Assembly: GCA_009783245.1 (NCBI GenBank)
Contig: WRHL01000008.1
Location: forward strand, 1 to 38,101
Length of the DNA stretch: 38,101 bases
Source of the DNA: Coriobacteriia bacterium
Lineage (GTDB): Bacteria > Actinomycetota > Coriobacteriia > Coriobacteriales > UBA8131
Reading direction: 5' to 3'
Shown here: positions 1 through 9,154 of the stretch, in pieces
Layout of the letters: the number at the start of each line of letters is the position of its first letter
How positions within the stretch are numbered: the stretch's first letter is position 1
Translations under genes and position numbers: made by a program
The notes under the pieces: model-generated
The model's database searches: none
What the model was told of the DNA's origin: nothing
What the model saw: the letters and a program-made list of their open reading frames with translations, nothing else

Positions 1-806
1 AGCTCCGGGGCGCGCTCCAGGTTGTAGGTCATGTAGTAGGCAAATATCATGGAGATGATGTCCATCGCGACAACAATGCACAGGTACATGGCAACAAAGC
101 GCCTGAAGACCTTCAGGCGCAGAGCCTGGAACATCTCCTTTATAGAGCCCTTCCTCCCCGTTGAGAACTGCTTGCGCTCATCCACCTTGAAGAAGACCAG
201 CAGCAAGGGCAAGGCGAAGAAGAGGCCAAAGGCGATACTCATCACAAGGTATCCGGTGCGCACGTCTACAAACAGGGCGACTATCAGCATGGGGACAACC
301 GCACAGACAATGGAGGAGACTATCGAGACGATCATACGGGTATTGGTAATGGAGGTCCGCTCGTTGTAGTCGGTGGACAATTCGGCGCTCATCGCGAGGA
401 AGGGCACCGACACCACGGTTGAAGCGGTGTTCATAAGGATATAGGCAAAGATGAAGAAGACGATCTTTGAGGTCTCGCTTCCCGTGGAGAGGGGAAACCA
501 CATCATCACAAAGGCGATAAGGATAAGCGGCGCACCCAAGAGGAGGTAGGGGCGTCTTCGGCCAAAGCGCGAGCGTGTGTTGTCTGAGATGATACCCATG
601 GTCGGGTCGGTGACCGCGTCCCAGACCTTGCCAACTAAGAAGACGTTCGCCGCCCATATGGGGTGTATACCTACAACGTCGGTGAGGAAGATGCTGTAGA
701 AGAAGTTCACAATGTTGAAGTAACCGCCCTGGAAGATATCACCCAGGGCGAAGAACCACTTCGTCGAGGTCTTGACCTTCTCGTCAGTCCGCTGGAGCTC
801 AACCAC
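1..806 (-). CDS. GPH-family (MelB-like) sugar:cation symporter, 3' end cut off by window
   Basis: Reading the minus strand from a GTG at 806 gives 268 uninterrupted codons running off the left edge. The protein is a polytopic inner-membrane transporter of the glycoside-pentoside-hexuronide:cation symporter family, which takes up sugars with a cation. The family hallmark is clear around residues 55-85: WDAVTDPTMGIISDNTRSRF followed by GRRRPYLLLGAP, the cytoplasmic loop between helices 2 and 3. At least five further hydrophobic segments follow. The GTG is preceded by GGGAG about 9 bases upstream, and an earlier ATG at the 840 end is out of frame and stops quickly. The gene is divergent from the activase gene at 1079. 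The substrate cannot be read from the sequence. Confidence 0.88.
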   Translation of the reverse strand, partial: MVELQRTDEKVKTSTKWFFALGDIFQGGYFNIVNFFYSIFLTDVVGIHPIWAANVFLVGKVWDAVTDPTMGIISDNTRSRFGRRRPYLLLGAPLILIAFVMMWFPLSTGSETSKIVFFIFAYILMNTASTVVSVPFLAMSAELSTDYNERTSITNTRMIVSIVSSIVCAVVPMLIVALFVDVRTGYLVMSIAFGLFFALPLLLVFFKVDERKQFSTGRKGSIKEMFQALRLKVFRRFVAMYLCIVVAMDIISMIFAYYMTYNLERAPE

Positions 807-900
807 GATCGTCTCCCTTCACCTTTAGTATCGCCGCCATTCCCTTTTCAGCCTATATGATATTTCAATAGCGGAGCTTATTGGTGCGTGCAAGGAGGGT

Positions 901-930
901 TTCTGGCACATTCTGGAACATTCTGGCACA
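901..930. repeat. Three tandem 10-bp repeats (TTCTGGMACA), possible operator
   Basis: TTCTGGCACA, TTCTGGAACA and TTCTGGCACA lie head to tail, followed by a partial TTCA. They sit in the 272-base divergent intergenic region between the symporter and the activase gene. One helical turn per unit puts all copies on the same DNA face, as expected for an array of regulator half-sites. The regulator is unknown. Confidence 0.5.
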
Positions 931-979
931 TTCAGAAAATCAACCAGGCAATCGTGGCTAATAGTATTGTTATTTCTAC

Positions 980-985
980 TATAAT
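980..985 (+). promoter_or_regulatory. Candidate -10 box (TATAAT) for the activase gene
   Basis: A perfect TATAAT lies 93 bases before the chosen ATG at 1079. No good -35 hexamer is present at 16-18 bp, so it may depend on an activator, perhaps bound at the 901-930 repeats. Transcription starting near 992 would exclude the longer reading that begins at GTG 989. Confidence 0.45.
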
Positions 986-1078
986 TTTGTGCGACAACAT
1001 CGCTCTGCCAACGCAGCTAAATCTATAGTCAGATACCTACAGGTAGCACCGTTACGGTTAAGGACGACTTGCATCTTT

Positions 1079-4000
1079 ATGGGAGAAACCACGAGGCGTA
1101 TCAATGTTGGCATTGATGTCGGCTCTACCACCACAAAACTAGTAGCTATCGACGCCTGTACCCACGCGCGTCTGTTTGCGTACTACGGGCGCCATCAGGC
1201 GCGTCAGGTCGAAAGCGTGCTTGCGCTGCTTGAGCAGCTTGAGCAGGGCTTCCCTGGCGCGCTGTTCCGCGCTGCCATCTGTGGGTCCGGCGGCCTCTCC
1301 CTAGCCGAGGCGCTGGGCCTGCCCTACGCGCAGGAGGTGGTTGCGAACGCGATTGCCATCCATGAGCATCACCCAGCAACCAAGGTGGCGATAGAGCTGG
1401 GCGGGCAAGACGCGAAGATAGTGTTCTTCGCGCCCTCAGATAGTGGGGAGCTGCAGGTAGCGAACCTGCGGATGAACGGCGTCTGCGCAGGAGGGACAGG
1501 AGCCTTCATCGATGAGGTCGCCGCCCTGCTCAGCATCCCCGTTGAGTCCTTTGAGGGCCTTGCCTCGCAGGGAAGACAGGTGTTTGAGATCTCGGGGCGC
1601 TGCGGGGTGTTCGCCAAGACAGACATCCAGCCGCTTTTGAACCGCGCCGTCCCCAAGGAGGACATCGCCCTCTCAACACTCCATGCCATCGCAAAGCAGA
1701 CCATCTGTGGCCTGGCCCAGGGTCTGGATATCGAGGCACCCGTGGCCTTCATGGGAGGCCCAACCTCGTTCATCCCCACGCTTGTCACCGTGTTCGCCGA
1801 GCATCTGGGCCTCAAGGCGGAGGACATTGTGATCCCGGATCAGCCGGAGACGGTCATTGCGCTGGGAGCAGCCCTGTCGCTCGACACGTTGTTCAAAGAT
1901 GAGCCGGCCCTGCTGGACCTGGATGCGGCCAGGCAGGCCCTGAGCGCACAGCTGGCCCTCAAGGGGCCAGATCCACAAAAGGGCGCGGCCTTCTTCAGTG
2001 ATGACGAGGAGTACCAGCGCTTCTGCAAGCGGCACGCGCCGTCTGCCATTGCGTCTTTCCAGTTAGCCCCCGGACAGGCCAAGAGGGCCTTTCTGGGCAT
2101 TGACTCGGGCAGTACAACTACCAAGTACGTCCTCATCGACACTGAGGGGGAGCCGTTCGAGTCTTTCTGTACCGCCAACAAGGGGGAACCGCTCGAGCGG
2201 ACCATCAAGGCGCTTTGCGACGTACGGGACAAGTACCGGGATGCCGGCACCCCCCTGGAGATTTTGGGCGTGGGTACAACGGGCTATGGCGAGGAGCTGT
2301 TCGCGCGGGCGCTCTGCGCTGACTACCAGGTGGTTGAGACCGTTGCGCACGCGCGGGCCGCAAGGGAGTTTGTCCCTGACTTGAGCTTTCTTGTGGATAT
2401 CGGCGGGCAGGATATGAAGGCCCTGTGGATCGACAACGGCGTCATCACTGGCATTGTGGTCAACGAGGCCTGCTCATCAGGCTGCGGGTCATTCCTTGAG
2501 AACTACGCCACATCCTTTGGTGTCCCCGTTGAGGATATCGCCACGCTCGCCTTTGGCGCCCAGAGCCCGGCAGAGCTGGGAAGCAGATGCACGGTATTCA
2601 TGAACAGCAGCATTGTCACCCAGATGCGCAACGGCAGGACACAGCCAGACATCATGGCGGGGCTTTGCCGTTCCATTGTGGAGAACGTCTTCACCAAGGT
2701 CATCCGCACCGCCAACCTTGACAGCCTGGGGCCCAGGATAGTTGTTCAGGGCGGGGTGTTCAAGAATGATGCCGTGTTGCGCGCCTTTGAGAGCTATGTA
2801 GGAAAAGAAGTGACACGCTCGCCCTACCCTGACCTCATGGGCGCTCTTGGTGTAGCGCTGCTCACCAGGGAGCAATGGCAAAAACGCAATGACGATAAAA
2901 ACGAGCAGGACGGGTGCCTGGAGAATAGAGAGCTGGCGGCGAAGACGGCGAAGACGGCGCCTACAGCACATGCAGAGGGGCTGTCCACGTTCATCGGCCT
3001 TGAGGCGCTTGATGGTCTCTCGTATACCCAGGAGACCGGCCTTGTCTGTGAGGGTTGCTCCAATCGCTGCGTAAGATCGCGTATCACCTTCTCAAACGGC
3101 CGGACCTGGGTCACGGGGAACCGTTGTGCGAAAGGTGAGGATCCCAGTGGGGCTGACGGTGCTACTGAGGTGCAAACGCAAGAAGTCCCTGACCTGTTCA
3201 AGGAGAGGGAAAGGCTTCTCTTTGGCGATTACCCGGTAAAGGCTCTTGCCCCCAAGCGCGCAGAAAGCATCGGGCTGCCCTGCGTACTCGCGTTTTGGGA
3301 GTTGATGCCCTTCTGGAAGGCGTTCTTCTCGTCTTTGGGCTTCACGGTGATCCTCTCAAAGCCCAGTTCCCACCGACAGTACCAGGCCGCCCTACCTGCC
3401 GTCACGTCTGACACTGCCTGCTTCCCGGCAAAACTGGTGCATGGCCACATCCGCGACCTGGTCCAACAGGGTGTAGACCGGATCTTCCTGCCAGCGATCA
3501 CCACACCTGAGTGGGAGGGCCCTGACAAATCAGAAGAGTCGCTATGTGCCCTGGTAAAGGGCACGCCCCTCATCATCAAGAACTCGGATGACCCCTCTGG
3601 GAATTGGGGGGTGCCCTATGACGCGCCCCTGTTCCACTGGTTCAGCAAGAGGGACCGTGCCCGCCAACTGGCCAGCTTCATGCAGGAGTGTTTTGGGATA
3701 GCACCTGCTCAGACAAGAAAGGCGATCGCCCAGGGCGACGCAGCCCAGGCGCTGTTTACAAAGTGCCTGCTCGAAAAAGGGAAGGCGGTCATCGAGGAGG
3801 TTGAGAAGAACGGCAGCTACGCCGTTGTCCTGGCAGGAAGGCCCTACCATGGCGATGCCCTGGTGAACCACGGGATATCAAGCATCTTCACCGAGCTGGG
3901 GATCCCGGTCTTAAGCGCCGATTCCATCCCTGGCTGGGACAAGGTGGACCTTTCGAAGAGCCGCCTGGACCTCCCAAACACCTATCTTTCCCGGATACTC

Positions 4001-5515
4001 GCCTCCTGTCTGCTGGCAGTACGCAGCCCTCACCTGGAGTTTGTCCAGCTTGTCAGTTTTGGCTGCGGGCACGACGCCTACCTTTCCGATGAGGTCATCC
4101 GCCTCATGAAGGAGGTCGACAATCGCGCACCCCTCATAGTGAAGATCGATGAAAGCGACACCAGGGAGCCCCTGCGCATCCGCGTACGCTCATTCATAGA
4201 GACCATCGCTTTGAGAAGAGGAGAGGGACACAGGGCCCCTGTCCATGCGCTCAGCGAACCGTATCCCGCTAAACTCACCCGTTCATCTCGTAAGAAGATG
4301 ACCGTCCTGCTCCCCAACACCTCGCACGCCTTCAGCCGCCTGATGGCAGCGGTCTTCAACAAGCAGGGCCTGCATGCCATCTCGCTTGCGTATGGGCAGG
4401 ATGAGGCAGTCCGTCTGGGCAAGATGTATGTGCACAATGACATGTGCTTTCCCGTCCAGGTTGTTGTGGGAGAGGTCTTGGAAGCGCTGTCAAGCGGGCA
4501 GTATGACCTGGAGCACACCGCTGTTGCCATCGCGCGGTATACAGACTGCTGTCGGCTGGCCTTCTACTGCGCTATGCTGCGCAAGGCCCTCGATGACGCC
4601 GGGTTTCACCAGGTCCCCATTGTCACCAACGACGACATCGACATACATGCCCTGCATCCCGGCTTCAAGATGTCAAAGCTCTCCCTGGCCCGTATCGCCA
4701 CAACCCTGCCACTGATCGACGTGCTTGAGGAACTGCTCCGCAAGATCCGTCCCTACGAGGTGGTACCCGGTTCGACACAGACGGCGTATGAGGCTGCCTT
4801 CGACCTGGTCATGCAGGGGGTAGAGGCACACGGGATGCGTGGTGCGCGCAGTGGCTTCAGAAAAGCCCTGGAAGTCATGGGCCAAGTGGCCTATGACCGC
4901 AGCACGCTGCGCCCGCGCGTCCACATCATGGGCGAGTTCCTGATGAGCTTCCATCCTGGAGCGAACAACCGGATAGAGTCCTACCTGGAGGGTCACGGCT
5001 TTGAGCTGAGCATGGTCCGGATTACCGACATGATCCACAAGATCTACTTCAGCAGGTATGGTCAGATCAAGGATTTCAGCGTCAGCAGGCCTCTCTCAGA
5101 GAAGCTGTGGTACGCGGTTGTGAACGCCGTTTTCAAGATCGGCAACCAAGCGGCAGACCGCCTGGCCGTAAGGCATCCCCTGCATGAGCCGATCATCCCC
5201 TTGACCGAGCTGGTAAAGGCCAGCGACCCGATCATCCATCACAGCTTTGACACCAGCGAAGGCGTCTTGACCCCCGCGGAGATCCTCTACAAGGCCGCAC
5301 GCGGCGAGAAGGCCTTCATCATCCTGCAGCCTTTCGGGTGCCTGCCAAACCACATAGTGGGCCGAGGAATTGCCAAGCGGATCAAGCAGCTGTACCCCAA
5401 CATCCAGATATTGGCCCTCGACTTCGACCCCGATACCAGCCCGGCCAACATAGAGAACCGCCTGCAGATGTTGATCACCAACAGCAAGGCCACCCGCAAG
5501 CAAGGAGAGGTATGA
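1079..5515 (+). CDS. Giant acyl-CoA dehydratase activase fusion (tandem BcrA/D-type ATPases + DUF2229 + HgdB-like)
   Basis: This 1478-residue cytoplasmic protein belongs to the family combining ATP-driven activases of 2-hydroxyacyl-CoA dehydratases/benzoyl-CoA reductases with dehydratase-like regions. Two ASKHA ATPase domains are visible. Domain 1 (about 9-270) has GIDVGSTTTK, ELGGQDAK, VCAGGTGAF (Cys136) and GRCGVFAKTD (Cys175). Domain 2 (about 338-597) has GIDSGSTTTK, DIGGQDMK, EACSSGCGSF (Cys465, Cys469) and GSRCTVF (Cys504). In characterised activases such cysteines hold an interface [4Fe-4S] cluster. A cysteine-rich knuckle follows (Cys657, 660, 664, 683), then a DUF2229 region (about 733 on) and an HgdB-like C-terminal half. 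GTG 989 is in frame but lies at the likely transcription start, and ATG 1079 has AAGGA 14 bases upstream, so I prefer it. The physiological substrate of these giant fusions is unknown. It overlaps the next gene. Confidence 0.85.
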   Translation: MGETTRRINVGIDVGSTTTKLVAIDACTHARLFAYYGRHQARQVESVLALLEQLEQGFPGALFRAAICGSGGLSLAEALGLPYAQEVVANAIAIHEHHPATKVAIELGGQDAKIVFFAPSDSGELQVANLRMNGVCAGGTGAFIDEVAALLSIPVESFEGLASQGRQVFEISGRCGVFAKTDIQPLLNRAVPKEDIALSTLHAIAKQTICGLAQGLDIEAPVAFMGGPTSFIPTLVTVFAEHLGLKAEDIVIPDQPETVIALGAALSLDTLFKDEPALLDLDAARQALSAQLALKGPDPQKGAAFFSDDEEYQRFCKRHAPSAIASFQLAPGQAKRAFLGIDSGSTTTKYVLIDTEGEPFESFCTANKGEPLERTIKALCDVRDKYRDAGTPLEILGVGTTGYGEELFARALCADYQVVETVAHARAAREFVPDLSFLVDIGGQDMKALWIDNGVITGIVVNEACSSGCGSFLENYATSFGVPVEDIATLAFGAQSPAELGSRCTVFMNSSIVTQMRNGRTQPDIMAGLCRSIVENVFTKVIRTANLDSLGPRIVVQGGVFKNDAVLRAFESYVGKEVTRSPYPDLMGALGVALLTREQWQKRNDDKNEQDGCLENRELAAKTAKTAPTAHAEGLSTFIGLEALDGLSYTQETGLVCEGCSNRCVRSRITFSNGRTWVTGNRCAKGEDPSGADGATEVQTQEVPDLFKERERLLFGDYPVKALAPKRAESIGLPCVLAFWELMPFWKAFFSSLGFTVILSKPSSHRQYQAALPAVTSDTACFPAKLVHGHIRDLVQQGVDRIFLPAITTPEWEGPDKSEESLCALVKGTPLIIKNSDDPSGNWGVPYDAPLFHWFSKRDRARQLASFMQECFGIAPAQTRKAIAQGDAAQALFTKCLLEKGKAVIEEVEKNGSYAVVLAGRPYHGDALVNHGISSIFTELGIPVLSADSIPGWDKVDLSKSRLDLPNTYLSRILASCLLAVRSPHLEFVQLVSFGCGHDAYLSDEVIRLMKEVDNRAPLIVKIDESDTREPLRIRVRSFIETIALRRGEGHRAPVHALSEPYPAKLTRSSRKKMTVLLPNTSHAFSRLMAAVFNKQGLHAISLAYGQDEAVRLGKMYVHNDMCFPVQVVVGEVLEALSSGQYDLEHTAVAIARYTDCCRLAFYCAMLRKALDDAGFHQVPIVTNDDIDIHALHPGFKMSKLSLARIATTLPLIDVLEELLRKIRPYEVVPGSTQTAYEAAFDLVMQGVEAHGMRGARSGFRKALEVMGQVAYDRSTLRPRVHIMGEFLMSFHPGANNRIESYLEGHGFELSMVRITDMIHKIYFSRYGQIKDFSVSRPLSEKLWYAVVNAVFKIGNQAADRLAVRHPLHEPIIPLTELVKASDPIIHHSFDTSEGVLTPAEILYKAARGEKAFIILQPFGCLPNHIVGRGIAKRIKQLYPNIQILALDFDPDTSPANIENRLQMLITNSKATRKQGEV

Positions 5516-6240
5516 CGATGAAAACGGAGAAGGCTCCAAGATGGCCGCTTATCACCCTGACGATAGTCTTCCTGGCGTTTGCGGCGCTGTATCTGACCTT
5601 CATTGCGACGGGGTATGTGCTGGTCCCCTTCAACAGGCTGGCGCCTGCGGTGCTCTCTACCGTCATCACGGCCACGATGGTCCTGCTTTCGGTCATGGGG
5701 GTGAAAAAGGGGAGGAGTGCAGAGAGGAAGCCGATACTCCTTGCTGCCCTCTTACCGCTCTGCGCGATTGTCTTTGTGCTTGGCAAGGCACTGGGGTATG
5801 ACACAGACGGGATAGAGCTGTATCTGCTACCCCTCTATGCCATCATTGCTCTGACCTGCAGCATGGCAGTCTTCTTCACCCTGGTGAGCGTGAAGCCACT
5901 CCGCATCTGGCTGGGTGCGGTGTATTCCGTCATCATGGTGATAATGTTCCTCTGGCTGCTGATCTGGGATTTCAGCCCGCAGCCGGTGATCAAGGCAGAA
6001 GTGTCCCCAAGCGCCACGTATAAGGCAGAGGTCCTGCTCTCAAACCAGGGCAGTCTGAGCAAGAACGCGCTTGTGTATGTCACACCCCAGGGGCAGGATA
6101 TCCCGTTGGCGATCGGCATGCTGAGAAAGGCCCCTCAGCAGGTCTACAAGGGCGACTATGATTCCCCTGAGACCCTGACACTTCACTGGGAGTCAGACAC
6201 CGTCCTTATCGTCAATGAGGAGAGGATAACTCTGCGCTAG
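5512..6240 (+). CDS. Five-helix membrane protein with C-terminal DUF5412-like domain
   Basis: This is a 242-residue protein of unknown function. Five hydrophobic segments fill residues about 10-165. A soluble C-terminal region of about 75 residues follows and begins SPSATYKAEVLLSNQG. Its pattern (Ser-Pro, Tyr, short strands, a late Trp and Asp then DTVLIVNEERITL) recalls the DUF5412 family, from memory. The ATG at 5512 overlaps the activase stop by four bases (ATGA), so the two are translationally coupled. AAGGAGAGG at 5502-5510 could serve this ATG or the ATG at 5518. The coupling suggests a shared operon, but the sequence gives no reason to assign a role in dehydratase activation. Confidence 0.7.
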   Translation: MTMKTEKAPRWPLITLTIVFLAFAALYLTFIATGYVLVPFNRLAPAVLSTVITATMVLLSVMGVKKGRSAERKPILLAALLPLCAIVFVLGKALGYDTDGIELYLLPLYAIIALTCSMAVFFTLVSVKPLRIWLGAVYSVIMVIMFLWLLIWDFSPQPVIKAEVSPSATYKAEVLLSNQGSLSKNALVYVTPQGQDIPLAIGMLRKAPQQVYKGDYDSPETLTLHWESDTVLIVNEERITLR

Positions 6241-6307
6241 AACGCATCAGGAGAGTTTTCCTTTCAGGTACTCGGTAGTCTACGGGATACAATCAGAACG
6301 CTTGCAT

Positions 6308-6313
6308 TACAAT
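6308..6313 (+). promoter_or_regulatory. Candidate -10 box (TACAAT) placed for a leaderless transcript
   Basis: TACAAT ends six bases before the ATG at 6320, which would put the transcription start on or next to the start codon. There is no properly spaced Shine-Dalgarno: AGGGG is only 1-2 bases from the ATG. The -35 region is not convincing. Confidence 0.35.
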
Positions 6314-6319
6314 AGGGGT

Positions 6320-9154
6320 ATGGCTATCGAAGTGATGCAAAGACCGCATGTGGAGGCTGTCCGAGAGGCGGTTTCTGAAGTGCTTGGCATTTCGGCGGTT
6401 CCAGCAGAAGACCCCACACGTTTCCTTATCCTTCCTCACTATGAGGACACAGTCGCTTTCAAGAGATTCCTTGCTCGAGGTAGCGGAGCGCTTGGTGTGG
6501 AAGTCGCTACACTCTCTCGATGGATACGCGATCAATGGGGGCTGTGGGGTGATGGCCGCAGGCTTGTTACCACGCAATTGAGGCGTGCGCTCATCGCTTC
6601 GATACTGAGCGAGCATCCCGGGTTGAGCGCAACACCGGGCGTAGTTGCTCTTGTGGAAGAGCTGGTGCGTGGCTACCTGCCCTATTTACAGGACACTCCA
6701 CTTCTGAATCCGGCTGAACAGGCTGTCATATACTGTACGCAGGTCTACCGTGAGCAAATCGAAAAAATGGGACTATGCGAGGAGTCGCAGGTGGCAAAGC
6801 TCCTGCCCCATGCAATCGAAACCAAAGCCCCTATAGTCGTAGCTGGCTTCTACCTGGATGAGCTTTCCTATCATCACAGGCTTTTATTCGAGGAATTGGA
6901 CGTAACTCTTGTTGAGAATGCCCTGACCCTTCCTACGCCTCAACAGCGGGAAAAGGAATTGACTGAGCTTCAGAGCAGGTTGTTCTCACCTGATCCTTTG
7001 GATCCACTGCAACCACAAGGCACGCTTAGCTTCTGCTTTGCGGCTGGGCCAAGCGCTCAGGCGCAACTGATAACCAATAAGCTGGTGGAGGCGCTGGCAC
7101 AATACCCAAAGGGCATCATATCAGTGGTGAGCAGGGATCCGTCGAGCATGTTCAACCGAGTAGCGTATCGCCTGAAGAAGCAGGGGATAGACAGCAGCTG
7201 TCGCATTACTAAGCACCTGGTAGACACCGATGCTGGGAGGGCAACTGTACAATTGCTCGAGCTTCTCTCATTTGATACTGAAGATACCCTCCATACCAGC
7301 ACAGCAAACACCTTCCTGGCCACCGATCTTGCATTCAATCCTTTGCTTGGGATAAAAAGGTCGCAGGCTTTCCTGAGGGATGCGCAGTGGCGTTCAAACC
7401 GTCTGGCAACCACATCAGGGATAATCGCCGACCTTTCCCATGATCTCCCCAAGGCCCTGCAGGGTTTCCTGGAATCACTTGTGGACAAGCGTGTCACAGA
7501 GGCAGTGGGTCTGCTTACCAACTGGGTCTCGAGCAGGCAGGACTGGGAGGAGTGCTATAGGATAGAGCAACTCTCTGCACTCAATGAGCTTTGTCTTCTT
7601 GCAGAAGCCTTTGAAACGACAAGCTGTCCGATCTCCCTGCTTGCACCCATGATCGAGCAGGTCACAATCAGTTTCCCGCTTTCAACAGGAAGCGCGCAGG
7701 TCGAATTCTGTACCCTTGAAGAGGGATCGCAGAAAGAGCCCGGATCCTGCTCTGTGTTGTTCTTATGCGATGCGACTACAGAGGCTTATCCGCTTAAAGC
7801 GCGTACCGATGCCTTGTCAGAACTGCTGGAAAAGCTGGGCCTTGGCTCGGAGCAGGATGTGACAAGGGAGATTCAAAGGAAGCTTTATCGCGTACTTGAG
7901 ACACCCTGCAACCTCGTTTGCATTGAGCGGACCTTGTCCAATACTGAGGCAGAGCCAACGTACCCATCTTATGCGTATGAAGAGATAGTAGACTGCTATC
8001 GAGGATCTCTGACCGATGCTGATAACCTGGATAAGGTCTTCGCTCTGCCAAAATCCCTGTGTCCCGTTAAGCCTTCCCTGGGTGAGGAAGAGACCATTCT
8101 CAATCTCGCAGGTGTCAGTGAACAGACGATAGTGGAAACCTATCAGAGTCCTGAGCTGGGCATACTCTCTGATCAGAATACCAGGCAGGTCCTTCTGCCC
8201 AGAGGGCGAAGCGCTGGACAGCAGGGTGGATTCAGGGTTTCCCCCTCCACCATAGAAGCCTACCTCAGCTGCCCCTACCGGTGGTTCATTGAGCGGCGCA
8301 TTGGCAGAGAGGCTCCCGATGAGGTTCCTGGTGGCATGGGGCGGGGTAGTTTTGTACACGAGGCTCTACGGGTATTCTATGAGAGCCTGATACAGGCTGG
8401 CCACAGGCGGGTTACTCAGGAGAACCTGGATGTTGCCCAAGAAGGATTCGCCAGGGTATTCGACGCATTGACTTCAGCACAGGACCAACTTTCCCCCTGT
8501 GAGGGTCGTTATCTGCTCCTGACGGCATCGGAGCGGAAAGAGCATGCATTACTACGTACGCAACTATTGGAGCAGATAGAGCGGGAGAGCCGCCTCTTCT
8601 ACGGGTTTGAGCCAAGATACCTGGAGTGGCAATATGGCTACGAGAAACCCTTCTCCTTTGCTGATTGCCTGATTGAGGGAAAGATAGACCGCATTGATAT
8701 CAACCCTGAGGATAATACTGCGATCATCATCGACTATAAGACAGGCTCGCTTGACGGGTATGAGATGGAGATGGTCAAAGACGCAGAGAGTTTCCTGCCT
8801 CGTATGGTGCAGGCGTATATCTATGCAGGTGCTGTACAAGACCTGCTTGGACTCACTATTGCGGCAGTACTCTATCTCAACCCGATCAAAGGCAAGATCA
8901 GTGGCGCCTACGACAGTTCCAGGATAGGGTTGGAATCACTTTCCGGGTTGCTGAAACCTACAAAGAGCGTTTTACCTTCGAGAGGAGTCAGGGACTTCCC
9001 CGATCTGCTCGGGCAAATAGAACGGGAGATAAAGCCCTATCTTGATGGGTTGAAAAGTTGCATCATAGCACCTGAACCACGTTACAGGGAGGTCTGCGAC
9101 TACTGTCCAGTGCAGCATTGTGAGAAAAGGCAGGGAACAGGCAGATGGAACTGA
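6320..9154 (+). CDS. AddB-like PD-(D/E)XK nuclease subunit with Fe-S cysteines
   Basis: This 944-residue protein is the partner of the following helicase-nuclease in an AddAB/RexAB-type double-strand break resection complex. The C-terminal nuclease domain is clear. AYLSCPYRWF carries Cys651, then come GRGSFVHEALRVF, EGKIDRIDI (metal-binding Asp) and IIDYKTG (about 803-809, catalytic Asp/Lys). CDYCPVQHC follows at Cys926, 929 and 934. One upstream cysteine plus a CxxCx4C tail is the layout of AddB/Cas4-type [4Fe-4S] nucleases. The N-terminal half is helicase-like in length, but I see no Walker A in it (it starts near FLILPHYEDT), as in RexB-type subunits. A TTG at 6302 is in frame; I chose ATG 6320. 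The end overlaps addA by 10 bases. Confidence 0.82.
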   Translation: MAIEVMQRPHVEAVREAVSEVLGISAVPAEDPTRFLILPHYEDTVAFKRFLARGSGALGVEVATLSRWIRDQWGLWGDGRRLVTTQLRRALIASILSEHPGLSATPGVVALVEELVRGYLPYLQDTPLLNPAEQAVIYCTQVYREQIEKMGLCEESQVAKLLPHAIETKAPIVVAGFYLDELSYHHRLLFEELDVTLVENALTLPTPQQREKELTELQSRLFSPDPLDPLQPQGTLSFCFAAGPSAQAQLITNKLVEALAQYPKGIISVVSRDPSSMFNRVAYRLKKQGIDSSCRITKHLVDTDAGRATVQLLELLSFDTEDTLHTSTANTFLATDLAFNPLLGIKRSQAFLRDAQWRSNRLATTSGIIADLSHDLPKALQGFLESLVDKRVTEAVGLLTNWVSSRQDWEECYRIEQLSALNELCLLAEAFETTSCPISLLAPMIEQVTISFPLSTGSAQVEFCTLEEGSQKEPGSCSVLFLCDATTEAYPLKARTDALSELLEKLGLGSEQDVTREIQRKLYRVLETPCNLVCIERTLSNTEAEPTYPSYAYEEIVDCYRGSLTDADNLDKVFALPKSLCPVKPSLGEEETILNLAGVSEQTIVETYQSPELGILSDQNTRQVLLPRGRSAGQQGGFRVSPSTIEAYLSCPYRWFIERRIGREAPDEVPGGMGRGSFVHEALRVFYESLIQAGHRRVTQENLDVAQEGFARVFDALTSAQDQLSPCEGRYLLLTASERKEHALLRTQLLEQIERESRLFYGFEPRYLEWQYGYEKPFSFADCLIEGKIDRIDINPEDNTAIIIDYKTGSLDGYEMEMVKDAESFLPRMVQAYIYAGAVQDLLGLTIAAVLYLNPIKGKISGAYDSSRIGLESLSGLLKPTKSVLPSRGVRDFPDLLGQIEREIKPYLDGLKSCIIAPEPRYREVCDYCPVQHCEKRQGTGRWN

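Noticed and set aside
903-933. Heat-shock-element-like TTCnnGAAnnTTC pattern
   Set aside because: This is a eukaryotic element and here arises simply from the 10-bp tandem repeat.
989-1078. N-terminal extension of the activase from GTG 989
   Set aside because: The 30 extra residues show no family similarity and the codon lies at or before the expected transcription start of the TATAAT at 980.
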